From Spirosoma utsteinense (GTDB taxonomy: Bacteria; Bacteroidota; Bacteroidia; Cytophagales; Spirosomataceae), in contig NZ_VFIA01000047.1 in the NCBI RefSeq assembly GCF_014282275.1, positions 1 through 38,074 on the forward strand: a stretch of 38,074 nt of DNA. The letters are read 5' to 3'. The position numbers were made by a program, and so were the translations under genes. The notes beneath the pieces are model-generated. The model was not told the origin of the DNA and ran no database searches. It saw nothing but the letters and a program-made list of their open reading frames with translations. Below are positions 7,872 to 15,604 of this stretch, in pieces; the first letter of the stretch is position 1, and the number at the start of each line of letters is the position of its first letter.

Positions 7872-8585
7872 CTACCATTCGGCTTCCTGCTTGTCGTGCC
7901 AGAACTTACCCGTTTCGGTTTGCGGGACGTCGGCTGCCAGCCAGACGATGGTTTCGGCTCCTTTCTCGACCGGGCGGCTGGCGGTGGCTCCTCCCATATC
8001 GGTACGCACCCAGCCGGGGTCGACACAGTTGACCGCCACATTTTCATTCCTGAGCGCCCCTGCAAACTGCCTCGTTACAGCGTTCAGGGCGGTCTTGGAA
8101 ATACTGTAAGCAGGGGCATACGTACTCATACGGCTCAGCGACCCTGCTCCGCTCGATACATTGATGATACGCCCACCGTTCGGAGCCTTTCTTAAGTAAG
8201 GCAAAAAATCCTGTATGACCAGTACCGGACCGTTCACATTGGCTTTGATGGTGCGGTCGAGCATTTCGGCGTTGAGCTTCAGAATATCTTCGCCATGGTC
8301 TTCCAGAACAGCCGCGTTATTGACCAGCACATCGAGGTGATCAGCTTTCTGGGAGAAGGTACCAGTGGCATTCTTGATGCTAACCGGATCGGTCACATCG
8401 AGTTGAATAAAAGTAGCTTCATACCCTGCGGCACATAACTCCTCAGCCGCTGCCCGGCCTTTGGCCATATCGCGCGCGCCAATGAACACGGCGAAACCAC
8501 GCTGGGCTAACTGACGGGCTATTTCCTTACCGATACCTTTATTGGCTCCCGTGATAAAAGCCGTTTGCTTATGTTCTGTAATCAT
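7872..8585 (-). CDS. Short-chain dehydrogenase/reductase (SDR)
   Basis: A classical SDR of 237 residues, an NAD(P)(H)-dependent oxidoreductase of the cytoplasm. The dinucleotide motif TGANKGIG (about residues 10-17), the NNAA motif, the catalytic Ser region INVSSGAGSL and the YSISK catalytic Tyr-Lys pair are all present. After these comes the CVDPGWVRTDMGG loop. I chose the ATG at 8585 (MITEHKQTAFITG); the longer frame to 8684 adds a sequence without SDR character. It is divergent from the beta-barrel gene at 8750. The substrate cannot be deduced; many similar proteins act on small carbonyl compounds. Confidence 0.92.
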   Translation of the reverse strand: MITEHKQTAFITGANKGIGKEIARQLAQRGFAVFIGARDMAKGRAAAEELCAAGYEATFIQLDVTDPVSIKNATGTFSQKADHLDVLVNNAAVLEDHGEDILKLNAEMLDRTIKANVNGPVLVIQDFLPYLRKAPNGGRIINVSSGAGSLSRMSTYAPAYSISKTALNAVTRQFAGALRNENVAVNCVDPGWVRTDMGGATASRPVEKGAETIVWLAADVPQTETGKFWHDKQEAEW

Positions 8586-8749
8586 GCTGAAGGAAAGAAA
8601 AGATCGTGTGTAACGACATATCACCAACCGAGCGGCTCCGCTAAATGTTTGCCGTATGCTCAACCGCAATAACCGCTTCCTCATTCATGTTACGCTATTT
8701 AGTACCTTTCCGACTAATCTTATACCACCAATTACTTCCTATTTACCCT

Positions 8750-9598
8750 ATGAAATCACTTCTTATACTGCTGGTTGTCAATACGTTTATCATGAGTGTG
8801 GCCCAATCGCAAACCCGTCCGGCAACCAGGTCTGCCACAAAGCCAACCGGTCGAGTAACTACAACCGCTCCTGTCCAGTCGCCGGGGCAACCAGCCGTTA
8901 CCCGAACCACCTCGACTTCAGCCGCGCCAAACCGCCAGCAGGAATTGTACGACCAGTATCACAGCGTCACTAAAAAGCCCGCAACGACTATCACCAACGC
9001 GCCGGTTGCTCAATCGACTATCCCTGCCAAACAACCCACTTTGTCAGATGGCCGTACGGCCCGGGTACGAATTGGCGTTCGGGGGGGTGTCAGCTATCTG
9101 GTCTTCCTGGAGAATGAATTTAACGCTGACCCCACAGTAGGCTTTGTGGGCGGGTTCGTTGCCACTATTGGCCAGGGTACACTCTCGTTTCAACCAGAAT
9201 TCAACTATGCACGCTACGCCTTTACCGTTGAAACACCCGTCCTGAACTCAACCAATACCGTGGCACTTAATCGATTTGAGCTGCCGCTATTGCTGAAAAT
9301 TTCGTCCGGTTCGGCAAACAGCACTCGCTTTTTCCTGAACGTTGGTCCTTATGGGGCTTATTCATCCAGCAGTAGCATAAACGGCCAGAACGTGTCGCTC
9401 GATGGTACTGCCAACCGGTTTAGTTACGGTGCGGCTACCGGTGTTGGAGTGGCCGTGAAGGCAGGACCCGGTCACTTGACCCTTGAGCTTCGGGGTCTGT
9501 ATCAGCTCGGCGATACAGACTCAGGTTTCAATACCGATTCCCGGACAATAAACACGCAGGCTACAGTGGGCTATATGATCCCACTGGGCAGGCGGTAA
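8750..9598 (+). CDS. Outer-membrane beta-barrel protein with Thr/Pro-rich linker
   Basis: The protein has 282 residues. The start at 8750 gives a clean signal peptide (MKSLLILLVVNTFIMSVAQS). Residues about 21-105 are a low-complexity Thr/Ala/Pro/Gln-rich linker. From about 107 (VRIGVRGGVSYLVFL) to the end the alternating strands FVGGFVATIG, LSFQPEFNYARYAF, LNRFELPLLLKIS and ATGVGVAVKAG fit an eight-strand PorT/OmpA-type beta-barrel (OMP_b-brl_2), ending GYMIPLGRR. It probably sits in the outer membrane. No partner gene is evident. A strong terminator follows at 9631. Confidence 0.75.
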   Translation: MKSLLILLVVNTFIMSVAQSQTRPATRSATKPTGRVTTTAPVQSPGQPAVTRTTSTSAAPNRQQELYDQYHSVTKKPATTITNAPVAQSTIPAKQPTLSDGRTARVRIGVRGGVSYLVFLENEFNADPTVGFVGGFVATIGQGTLSFQPEFNYARYAFTVETPVLNSTNTVALNRFELPLLLKISSGSANSTRFFLNVGPYGAYSSSSSINGQNVSLDGTANRFSYGAATGVGVAVKAGPGHLTLELRGLYQLGDTDSGFNTDSRTINTQATVGYMIPLGRR

Positions 9599-9630
9599 TC
9601 AACAGAAATTTCTCATAGAGTGGGTTTTAG

Positions 9631-9663
9631 AATGGCGGTGGCCTCCTGGCTACCGCCATTTTT
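9631..9663 (+). terminator. Rho-independent terminator of the beta-barrel gene
   Basis: A 13-bp stem (AATGGCGGTGGCC paired with GGCTACCGCCATT, one G-T pair) has the loop TCCT and is followed directly by a T-run. It lies 33 bp past the stop. Confidence 0.85.
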
Positions 9664-9724
9664 GTTGCGCTACAAAGCATACGACCGGTTAACTATTTAT
9701 TGATTGAACGGCCTTGGTGCGCTA

Positions 9725-9772
9725 TTGTCAGGCAGTTAGCATCCCTGTAGTTTTGTGTATACCCATATACAC
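9725..9772 (+). promoter_or_regulatory. Promoter of the SprB-repeat gene with an adjacent palindrome
   Basis: TTG (9725-9727), a 20-bp spacer and TAGTTTTG (9748-9755) match the Bacteroidota consensus exactly. Directly after it lies GTGTATA-CCCA-TATACAC (9755-9772), covering the expected transcription start. The palindrome could be an operator or a 5' hairpin of the mRNA. The ATG follows at 9790. Confidence 0.7.
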
Positions 9773-9789
9773 CTTATTCTATAGGCGCA

Positions 9790-11880
9790 ATGACACGTAC
9801 AGCTACGGTAATCGCCTTGTTGCTTGGCTTTATCTCCTCCACTGGCTATACCCAGAACATGGCCGGCTTCTGGCTCGGCGTCACTTACCCCAGCAGCCCT
9901 GATCAGGAAATTTTCAACTATACAATGACCCTCGACCAAAAGGGCACTACGCTCAGTGGGACGGCACAAACGGCCAATCCCAATGTGCCGTTCGGGGGTT
10001 CAGCCTCTATTTCAGGACAGGTAGCAGGTACGTCGGTCACCTTTAACGAAGCCGACCAGACGGGAAACACTGCCGTGAAAGGACTTTGCTTCTGGAAAGG
10101 AAAACTTACCTATAACCCCGCCGACGAAAGTCTGACAGGTACGTACGAGAGCATTACCAACGGTACCACCTGCACTATACCGGCCGGTGGCACAGTCGAA
10201 CTATACCGGATTGTGCTTAAATCCGGCACTAGCTACTGTAAAGGGAGCACCATGAACCTGACGGTGACAGGTAAAAATATTCGCTGGTATTCGTCGGAAA
10301 ACAAGACAACGCTGCTGGCTACCGGAAATACGTTCAACCCACAGTTGAGTCAGAAAACTACGTTTTACATTACGCAGACACTCTACAAAAACGAAAGCCC
10401 GGCCGTACCCATTACGATCGATGTTACCAGCCCGACGATAAGTGATCTTAAAACGGTGTCTCCCCGTTGCGGCACTCCTACCGGCGAAGTAAGCCTGACC
10501 GCTACGGGTGGAAGCGGTCCACTGACCTACTCCCTTGATGGTACAACGTTTCAGCGTGACCCGCTTTTTCGTAATCTGCCGGGTGGTGACTACAGCGTCC
10601 GGGTCCGGGACCAAACCGGTTGCGAAGTAACGCGGGCGGTATCGCTCCCGGCATCCTTTTCGGTAGGTATCGCCAGCGTTAAAGCGACGGCGGCTGCCTG
10701 CGGCAAACCCGGTAGCCTGACTGTAACCACAACCGGCGGTAGTGGGGCTATCGAATCCAGTATCGACGGGCAACGCTTCCAGACGGGCACCGTCATTGCA
10801 GGTCTGCAAGGGGGTGCTTACACGGTCCGGATACGCGATGGGGCAGGTTGCGGAGCTACGGCAGCGGTCAACATCGCGGGCAGTAGCGGGCCTGTCATGG
10901 ATAGCGTGCAAACGACCGCCCCCAAATGCTTAACAGCCAACGGCGCACTGACGGCATTGGCAACGGGTGGTGAGGGGGCGCTTACCTACTCCATCGATGG
11001 AGCCGTGTACCAACAAAGCCCTCAGTTCACTAATTTAATCGGGGGAAAATACACCATCCGGGTGCGCGATGCCAGCGGTTGCGAAGTAAGCAAAACGGAG
11101 ACTCTGCCCCCCTCAAACCCATTGCTTATTGTTAGTACAACTATTGTTCCCACTACCTGCGGCCTTACAAACGGGGAGGCATCCCTGGCAGTTTCGGGTG
11201 GTTCGGGACCTGTCCTGTTCAGTACCGACGGGCGTAGAGCCCAAACGAAAAGTACTTTCGACAGCCTGAAAGCAGGCACCTACACCCTATTTGCGCAGGA
11301 CAGCAGCGGCTGCACCGCCGGCCAGTCGGTTACGATCGATGCCAGCACCATCCCGACTATCGCCGATATACAGATTACGCCAGAGGGTTGCAGCCAGAAA
11401 AACGCGTCTGTTACGGTTATCTCCGCCGACCCGGCCAGTCAGTATACATTTTCTATCGACGGCAAAAATTTCCAGTCCGACAATGTATTTACGGGCCTGG
11501 GCAGCGGGACTTATACGGTATCGATGGCCGATCAAAACGCATGTCTGACCACTCGCGCCGTTAATCTGGTCTCCGACTGCGCCAATGCCGTTTACATACC
11601 CTCGGCTTTTTCGCCCAACGCTGATAGTCGGAACGATGCGCTGACTTCCTTCTTCAGCTTTCCGTCTCTGGATGTTGTCCGGTTCGTCGTTTACGACCGC
11701 TGGGGAAGCGTCGTCTACAGCCGGACCGATTTTGCGCTGACCAATGGCGAAGCTATATGGAACGGAGAAGTATCCAGTGGGAATACCGCTCCGGCGGGCA
11801 TTTATCCCTGTACCCTCCATTGCCGCTTCCCGGACGGTACCCAAACGACTTACCGGCAGTCGGTGGCGGTGTTGAAATAG
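9790..11880 (+). CDS. SprB-repeat surface protein with gliding-type T9SS sorting domain
   Basis: The protein has 696 residues. After a signal peptide (1-22) comes a beta-rich N-terminal domain (about 23-140) of unrecognised family, then an Ig-like segment (about 141-212). Five repeats of about 77 residues follow (213-598), with the pattern C-x4-G-x-(S/A)-L-x-TGGSG and GGxYTVRVRDxxGC, as in SprB-type repeats of gliding adhesins. The last 98 residues (from NAVYIPSAFSPNAD through RFVVYDRWGSVVY to AVLK) are a type B CTD (gliding motility-associated C-terminal domain). The product should cross the outer membrane by T9SS and stay on the surface or be released. A promoter is visible at 9725-9755. 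Adhesion is inferred. Confidence 0.85.
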   Translation: MTRTATVIALLLGFISSTGYTQNMAGFWLGVTYPSSPDQEIFNYTMTLDQKGTTLSGTAQTANPNVPFGGSASISGQVAGTSVTFNEADQTGNTAVKGLCFWKGKLTYNPADESLTGTYESITNGTTCTIPAGGTVELYRIVLKSGTSYCKGSTMNLTVTGKNIRWYSSENKTTLLATGNTFNPQLSQKTTFYITQTLYKNESPAVPITIDVTSPTISDLKTVSPRCGTPTGEVSLTATGGSGPLTYSLDGTTFQRDPLFRNLPGGDYSVRVRDQTGCEVTRAVSLPASFSVGIASVKATAAACGKPGSLTVTTTGGSGAIESSIDGQRFQTGTVIAGLQGGAYTVRIRDGAGCGATAAVNIAGSSGPVMDSVQTTAPKCLTANGALTALATGGEGALTYSIDGAVYQQSPQFTNLIGGKYTIRVRDASGCEVSKTETLPPSNPLLIVSTTIVPTTCGLTNGEASLAVSGGSGPVLFSTDGRRAQTKSTFDSLKAGTYTLFAQDSSGCTAGQSVTIDASTIPTIADIQITPEGCSQKNASVTVISADPASQYTFSIDGKNFQSDNVFTGLGSGTYTVSMADQNACLTTRAVNLVSDCANAVYIPSAFSPNADSRNDALTSFFSFPSLDVVRFVVYDRWGSVVYSRTDFALTNGEAIWNGEVSSGNTAPAGIYPCTLHCRFPDGTQTTYRQSVAVLK

Positions 11881-11936
11881 TTGGACTCCGGCCCCGCCCC
11901 AACGACGGGCAATCCATAGGTAAGAAGGCTTGCGCG

Positions 11937-12785
11937 CTATACAAACGGCATTGTCTTCTCCCAAAGCCAGGCTGCTTTCTCGTCGTTAATATCCCGATTA
12001 TGCGTGTTTTTGGGAGCGCTATCGGCAAAATAGCCGCCGTTATTGCGCTCGCCAATGGACTTCATTGGAGCCGACGCCAGGAAAACGGAGGTTTGCGCGC
12101 CTTTTTCGGGGGTTCGCATCAGCGGCCCGGCCAATGAAAAGACCTTACCCAGAAAACCGGGTGTATCGGCCCCAAATCGTGTTCGAACGGCACCCGGATG
12201 TACTGAATACGACACGACGCCCTGCCCGGCTGTCTGGCGGGCCAGCTCGCGGGCAAATAACAGGTTCGCCAGTTTATCGTCGCAGTAAGCGAAGGTAGGC
12301 GACAGGTCGTCGATCTTACGGAAGAACCGGGCAGCGCGCCCTCCCAGATAAGCCGCCGACGACAGGCTAATGACCCGCGCGGGTCCGTTGGCCCCGGCAC
12401 CGGCCGCTTTGAGCGAACCGAGCAGGTGGTTTGTGAGCACAAAGTGTCCGATATGGCTGGCGTAAAATGATTTCTCAATGCCATCCACAAACTCAAGACG
12501 CGCCGGGGTGTAGCCTGCGTTGTTGATGAGCACATCGAGTTGCGGGTACTTGGCCGTGATCTGACCGGCGGCCTCACGCACTGAATCGAGATCGGCCAGA
12601 TCGGCAATAAAATAGTCTACCGTAACTGCCGGGTTGGCTTTCTGTACGTCAGCCTGCGCTTCACGTCCTTTCTGATCACTTCGGCAGAGTAAAACCAGAT
12701 CGAACGAACGCTGTGCCAATGCTTTGGCGGTGGCCAATCCCAGCCCTGAATTGGCCCCTGTAATCAGGGCAGTTTTTGTTCCCAT
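11937..12785 (-). CDS. SDR oxidoreductase (retinol dehydrogenase/WWOX-like)
   Basis: This is an NAD(P)-dependent SDR of 282 residues. TGANSGLG (about 8-15) binds the cofactor, NNAG is present, and the catalytic residues are the Ser in RVISLSSAAY and the Tyr/Lys of YCDDK. SVHPGAVRTRFG follows. The pattern with HIGHFVLTNHLL and YCDDKLANLLFA is that of the retinol-dehydrogenase-12-like SDR subgroup. The ATG at 12785 (MGTKTALITG) was chosen over 12824. It lies 73 bp downstream of the GIN-domain gene on the same strand. Substrate is unknown. Its stop is 57 bp from the end of the convergent SprB-repeat gene. Confidence 0.9.
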   Translation of the reverse strand: MGTKTALITGANSGLGLATAKALAQRSFDLVLLCRSDQKGREAQADVQKANPAVTVDYFIADLADLDSVREAAGQITAKYPQLDVLINNAGYTPARLEFVDGIEKSFYASHIGHFVLTNHLLGSLKAAGAGANGPARVISLSSAAYLGGRAARFFRKIDDLSPTFAYCDDKLANLLFARELARQTAGQGVVSYSVHPGAVRTRFGADTPGFLGKVFSLAGPLMRTPEKGAQTSVFLASAPMKSIGERNNGGYFADSAPKNTHNRDINDEKAAWLWEKTMPFV

Positions 12786-12858
12786 GAGTTGAATGGAGGG
12801 TACGGCTCCGTGTAACGTCCGCACCTCACCAATCCAACGCCTGATTGAAGCCTTTGGT

Positions 12859-13575
12859 TTACCGTTGTTTGCGAATCCGGGAGAGTCCGGTTGCTGCCTC
12901 AGCGGTTACCGTTGGGTTGCCCCCATAGGTTATCGTACTAACGCCATCGGCCGAGGCTGCTATTGTCCCGGTTACCACGATGCTGGCATTGCTGGCTCCT
13001 TCGACATTGATCGTTGCTTTTTCAATGGTCAACCGTTTAGCTTCCAGCTTACCCGCGTCCGACAGCCGGATGGTAGCCTCGCCGGTTTTTCCTTCCAGGG
13101 TGGCCTTCGAGCCTTCTTTTACAGTCAGGTTCAATTTTTTCGACGATACAGGTGACGTTAAGTTGCTGCCTGTTTCAACCAGCAGCGTCAGATTTTCGGC
13201 CTGGATGGGTATATCCGACGTAACTGAGCAACCCGTGCTGATTGCTACCCGATCGAGTTTCGACACGTGGATGGTTACGGTCACGGCTTTGGTTTGATTA
13301 TAGCTTTTACCCTGATCCAGCATTACCGTCAGTTCACCATTTTTTACGTTGGTGATCACGTGTTCGAGGATGTTGCTTTCGCCTTCCAGTTCAGCACTAC
13401 CGGCGTTTCCGGTGGTGATCTGTACACGCATGCCGACACGTACGTTTACTTTATCGAACGTACCTATCGTACGTTGCTGCTTTACTATCTGTCCATTTCC
13501 GGTAAGCGATTGCTGGGCAAACAGCGGGGTGCTGAGCCAGGTAATCAGCAAGAGAAAAACAAGGGCGTTTTTCAT
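12859..13575 (-). CDS. Secreted GIN-domain (DUF2807) protein
   Basis: The protein has 238 residues. The ATG at 13575 gives the signal peptide MKNALVFLLLITWLSTPLFA; the longer frame to 13776 has no coding character. The mature part starts GNGQIVKQQRTIGTFDKVNV, the usual entry to the GIN (putative auto-transporter adhesin head) domain. It goes on with parallel beta-helix-like repeats such as VTVTIHVSKLDRVAIS, LTLLVETGSNL, LNLTVKEGSKATL and ATINVEGASNASI. No C-terminal sorting domain or lipobox is present, so it is probably periplasmic. The biochemical role of the family is not known. Confidence 0.85.
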   Translation of the reverse strand: MKNALVFLLLITWLSTPLFAQQSLTGNGQIVKQQRTIGTFDKVNVRVGMRVQITTGNAGSAELEGESNILEHVITNVKNGELTVMLDQGKSYNQTKAVTVTIHVSKLDRVAISTGCSVTSDIPIQAENLTLLVETGSNLTSPVSSKKLNLTVKEGSKATLEGKTGEATIRLSDAGKLEAKRLTIEKATINVEGASNASIVVTGTIAASADGVSTITYGGNPTVTAEAATGLSRIRKQR

Positions 13576-13662
13576 AGTTGACCCAAGGGGTTTAGAGGTT
13601 TCTTGTTTTTCAATGATGCAGAAACGCTTGCCTGGGTTGCACGCCCAACAAAAACCGGCCAT

Positions 13663-13689
13663 AAAAAAAGACACCCGATTGAGTGTCTT
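13663..13689 (-). terminator. Rho-independent terminator of the NmrA-like gene
   Basis: On the minus strand AAGACAC and GTGTCTT form a stem, extended by two pairs towards a short loop, and are followed by a T7 run. It lies 25 bp after the stop at 13715. Confidence 0.82.
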
Positions 13690-13714
13690 GTGGAGCATTA
13701 CGCACATAAAGGCT

Positions 13715-14599
13715 TTATGCGTTGAAAGCAGGCGCAAATTCGTTCCGGGCAAAATCCTCCAGTTTGATTGTACCAAACACTGGTTTGTTCTCCATAAAAT
13801 CGGACTGCATGCGGCCGTCCCGCATGGCCTGCCCCATTTTCGTGTATTCTTCGGCCATCTCTTCGTTCATACCGGCTTGTAACAACCCGTTCTTATTCTG
13901 TTCATCCGGGAAGACGACCCAGGGCGTTTCGGGTTTGCCAACGGCCGCCCCCAGCACCTGAGCAATTTCGGCACCTGTGCGTTCGTCACTGGCAATGTAG
14001 CGAATCCGAAAACCGGTGAAGGCGAGGTTTGCCAGCTCCTGAAGGGCCACCTCGGCAATATCTTGGGTGTGGGACAGGGCAATGGCGCTATCGCCAAAAT
14101 TACTACCCATGCTATTCATGCCTTTCACCATCCCGATCATCCCGAACAGGTTATACATGAAGTAGGATGGCCGAAGTGCTATCGTGTTCAGGCCCGGCAC
14201 GGCGTTCAATTTCTGTTCGGCATCATAGAGACCGTCGACGGGCCCGGCTCCGTTGCCCATGTGGGCACCCACACTGCTGAGCAATACAGCAAACCGAATA
14301 TCGTTGGCCCGTATCGCGTCGATATAGTTATCGATCACGCTGTTATGAAACGCCCGCCATCCCGTAACGCCCCATTTTCCAGGAATGAGCAGATAAACGG
14401 CATCGGCTTCTGCAAAAGCCTGTTTTATAAAGTCGGCGTCTTCAACGCTACCTACTGCCGCCTGCGCACCCAGGGCTTCAATAGCCGCAACATTGGCCGG
14501 TTTGCTGGTGACTACCGTAACGGTATGACCTGCCTGAATGAGTCCCTGCGCGATGGGTTTTCCGGTATGACCAATAGAGCCAGTAATGACGTAATGCAT
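13715..14599 (-). CDS. NmrA-like NAD(P)-binding protein
   Basis: This is an atypical SDR of 294 residues. The N-terminal GSIGHTG (about residues 7-13) is the GxxGxxG dinucleotide site, followed by AGHTVTVVTSKP. The mid-region VYLLIPG and the stretch LLSSVGAHMG fit the NmrA/HSCARG and azoreductase-like group, which often senses NADP(H) or reduces quinones. No YxxxK pair is found, as is usual there. The gene is the last of a minus-strand series behind a marR gene and a small ORF, so MarR control is plausible. A strong terminator follows. Enzymatic activity is not established. Confidence 0.8.
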   Translation of the reverse strand: MHYVITGSIGHTGKPIAQGLIQAGHTVTVVTSKPANVAAIEALGAQAAVGSVEDADFIKQAFAEADAVYLLIPGKWGVTGWRAFHNSVIDNYIDAIRANDIRFAVLLSSVGAHMGNGAGPVDGLYDAEQKLNAVPGLNTIALRPSYFMYNLFGMIGMVKGMNSMGSNFGDSAIALSHTQDIAEVALQELANLAFTGFRIRYIASDERTGAEIAQVLGAAVGKPETPWVVFPDEQNKNGLLQAGMNEEMAEEYTKMGQAMRDGRMQSDFMENKPVFGTIKLEDFARNEFAPAFNA

Positions 14600-14665
14600 G
14601 GTGATAATAGATTGAGGGGTGAATCAGTCGCGATAGCTACTAAACGGTATGTTGTTCGTAAACCG

Positions 14666-14866
14666 TTAGAACAGCAATTTCCAGTTATTGAAAAACAAAT
14701 CCTGACCCGGTTTGCCAGACCAGTTCGAACCAATTGTTTCAGGCTCATTTCCCTCCTGTTTCACAATAGTCGTCACACATTCGCTGCCGGGGGTTTGGCA
14801 ATTGCTCCGTGTCGTTGTGTCGTTTTTGGCGACCAGCAGGCCGATCGATTCGTCTAGTGTTTTCAT
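14666..14866 (-). CDS. Possible small peptide of 66 residues
   Basis: From the ATG at 14866 the product begins MKTLDESIGLLVAKNDTTT, contains two Cys (NCQTPGSEC) and ends FFNNWKLLF. It has no signal peptide or TM segment. The N-terminal amphipathic leader and the short Cys/Ser/Thr/Gly-rich second half recall Bacteroidota peptide precursors, but no modification enzyme is nearby. It lies between marR and the NmrA-like gene on the same strand, and the MarR-type dyad occurs 12 bp before its ATG. There is no recognisable ribosome binding site. It may be a chance ORF. Confidence 0.35.
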   Translation of the reverse strand: MKTLDESIGLLVAKNDTTTRSNCQTPGSECVTTIVKQEGNEPETIGSNWSGKPGQDLFFNNWKLLF

Positions 14867-14877
14867 GGTTATGAGTT

Positions 14878-14891
14878 GTTGTATGTGCAAC
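14878..14891. promoter_or_regulatory. Candidate MarR operator before the small ORF
   Basis: The dyad GTTGTATGTGCAAC contains TTGTATGTGCAA, which recurs exactly at 15419-15430 over the marR promoter. It lies 12 bp before the ATG at 14866. Confidence 0.45.
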
Positions 14892-14912
14892 CAATTATTT
14901 TTAACAAATTTT

Positions 14913-15389
14913 TTAACACTCCTCTCCCAGGGCCTGGGCTGCTTTGAAGACGTGCTGTGTCAGGCCTTTTATATTGTCCTCGCCGATTGCCTGGGTGTAG
15001 CGCGCCCCAGCCCGTTGCCAGGCTTCAGCAATGGCGGGCTGTAACGCTTCGCCCTGAGCAGTTGGGAATATCAGCGTCTTTTTCCCTTCCGACTCGCGCC
15101 GTACCAATTGTTTTTGTTCCAGTTTTTCTACCAGACGCGTAATAGTCGAAGGCGTTAGATACAACGTCTGACTCAATTGGGAAGGCATTATGCCCGGCTG
15201 ATCAACTACTTCACACAACAGGTAAGCGTGCGAATAGGACAAGCCAAACCGACCAAACTCTTCGTCGCCAATGGTCGTAATGGCCCGAGCTAACGCGTTT
15301 GCCGAAAAAAGCAGACAGGCACTAAACCGGGTCTCTTTCTTTTCGTCGACAATCTGTACTCCTTCGTTACTATCCATGACCTCTTTCAT
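14913..15389 (-). CDS. MarR-family transcriptional regulator
   Basis: The protein is 158 residues long with the ATG at 15389 (MKEVMDSNEG). The winged helix-turn-helix is clear at about residues 55-110: GLSYSHAYLLCEVVDQPGIM, SQLSQTLYLTPSTITRLVEKLE, VRRESEGKKTLIFPT. The recognition helix is TPSTITRLVEKL. MarR proteins bind as dimers to short dyads and release on ligand or oxidant. The frame opens to 15437, but the promoter at 15400-15430 lies inside that extension. The ATG at 15377 is also possible. Likely targets are its own promoter and the genes that follow on the same strand. Confidence 0.9.
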   Translation of the reverse strand: MKEVMDSNEGVQIVDEKKETRFSACLLFSANALARAITTIGDEEFGRFGLSYSHAYLLCEVVDQPGIMPSQLSQTLYLTPSTITRLVEKLEQKQLVRRESEGKKTLIFPTAQGEALQPAIAEAWQRAGARYTQAIGEDNIKGLTQHVFKAAQALGEEC

Positions 15390-15399
15390 ATTGGTACAA

Positions 15400-15431
15400 C
15401 AAAGGTACGGCATTATAGTTGTATGTGCAAG
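15400..15431 (-). promoter_or_regulatory. marR promoter with overlapping dyad
   Basis: On the minus strand TTG (15430-15428), 20 bp and TACCTTTG (15407-15400) match the Bacteroidota consensus. The candidate operator TTGTATGTGCAA (15419-15430) covers the -33 element, which fits autorepression. Confidence 0.65.
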
Positions 15432-15478
15432 CAACATATAAAAAAAATAGTGCTGATCGTCGATTGGCCAAAACTAAT

Positions 15479-15513
15479 CAGTGCCTGTTCTGTAGCAACT
15501 AGAACAGGCACTG
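15479..15513 (-). terminator. Hairpin terminator after ctlX
   Basis: Perfect 13-bp arms (CAGTGCCTGTTCT and AGAACAGGCACTG) flank a 9-nt loop. It lies downstream of the ctlX stop and upstream of the marR promoter, so it separates the two transcripts. The T-run on the minus strand is short (ATTAGTTTT). Confidence 0.7.
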
Positions 15514-15543
15514 TTGTATTGTGGTCCTGGACAAGACGGGATA

Positions 15544-15604
15544 TTTGCGGGGTATCAGACGCGAAGGGTTATTTTGCGGGTATCAGACGCGAAGGGTCGC
15601 GTCT
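15544..15604. repeat. Tandem 25-27 bp repeat with GACGCGA palindrome
   Basis: Two copies of a unit ending in TATCAGACGCGAAGGGT lie at 15544-15570 and 15573-15597. The second runs into AGACGCGA-AGGG-TCGCGTCT (15585-15604), a perfect 8-bp palindrome ending at the last base of the ctlX coding region. The style is that of dispersed short repeats. Confidence 0.65.

Noticed and set aside
10201..10911. Minus-strand frame of 236 codons opposite the SprB-repeat gene
   Set aside because: The repeat protein on the plus strand is certain; the antisense translation has many Arg and Cys and no recognisable fold.
14063..14857. Plus-strand open frame of 264 codons opposite the NmrA-like gene
   Set aside because: The minus strand has a clear NAD(P)-binding protein; the antisense translation shows no domain and crosses two gene boundaries.
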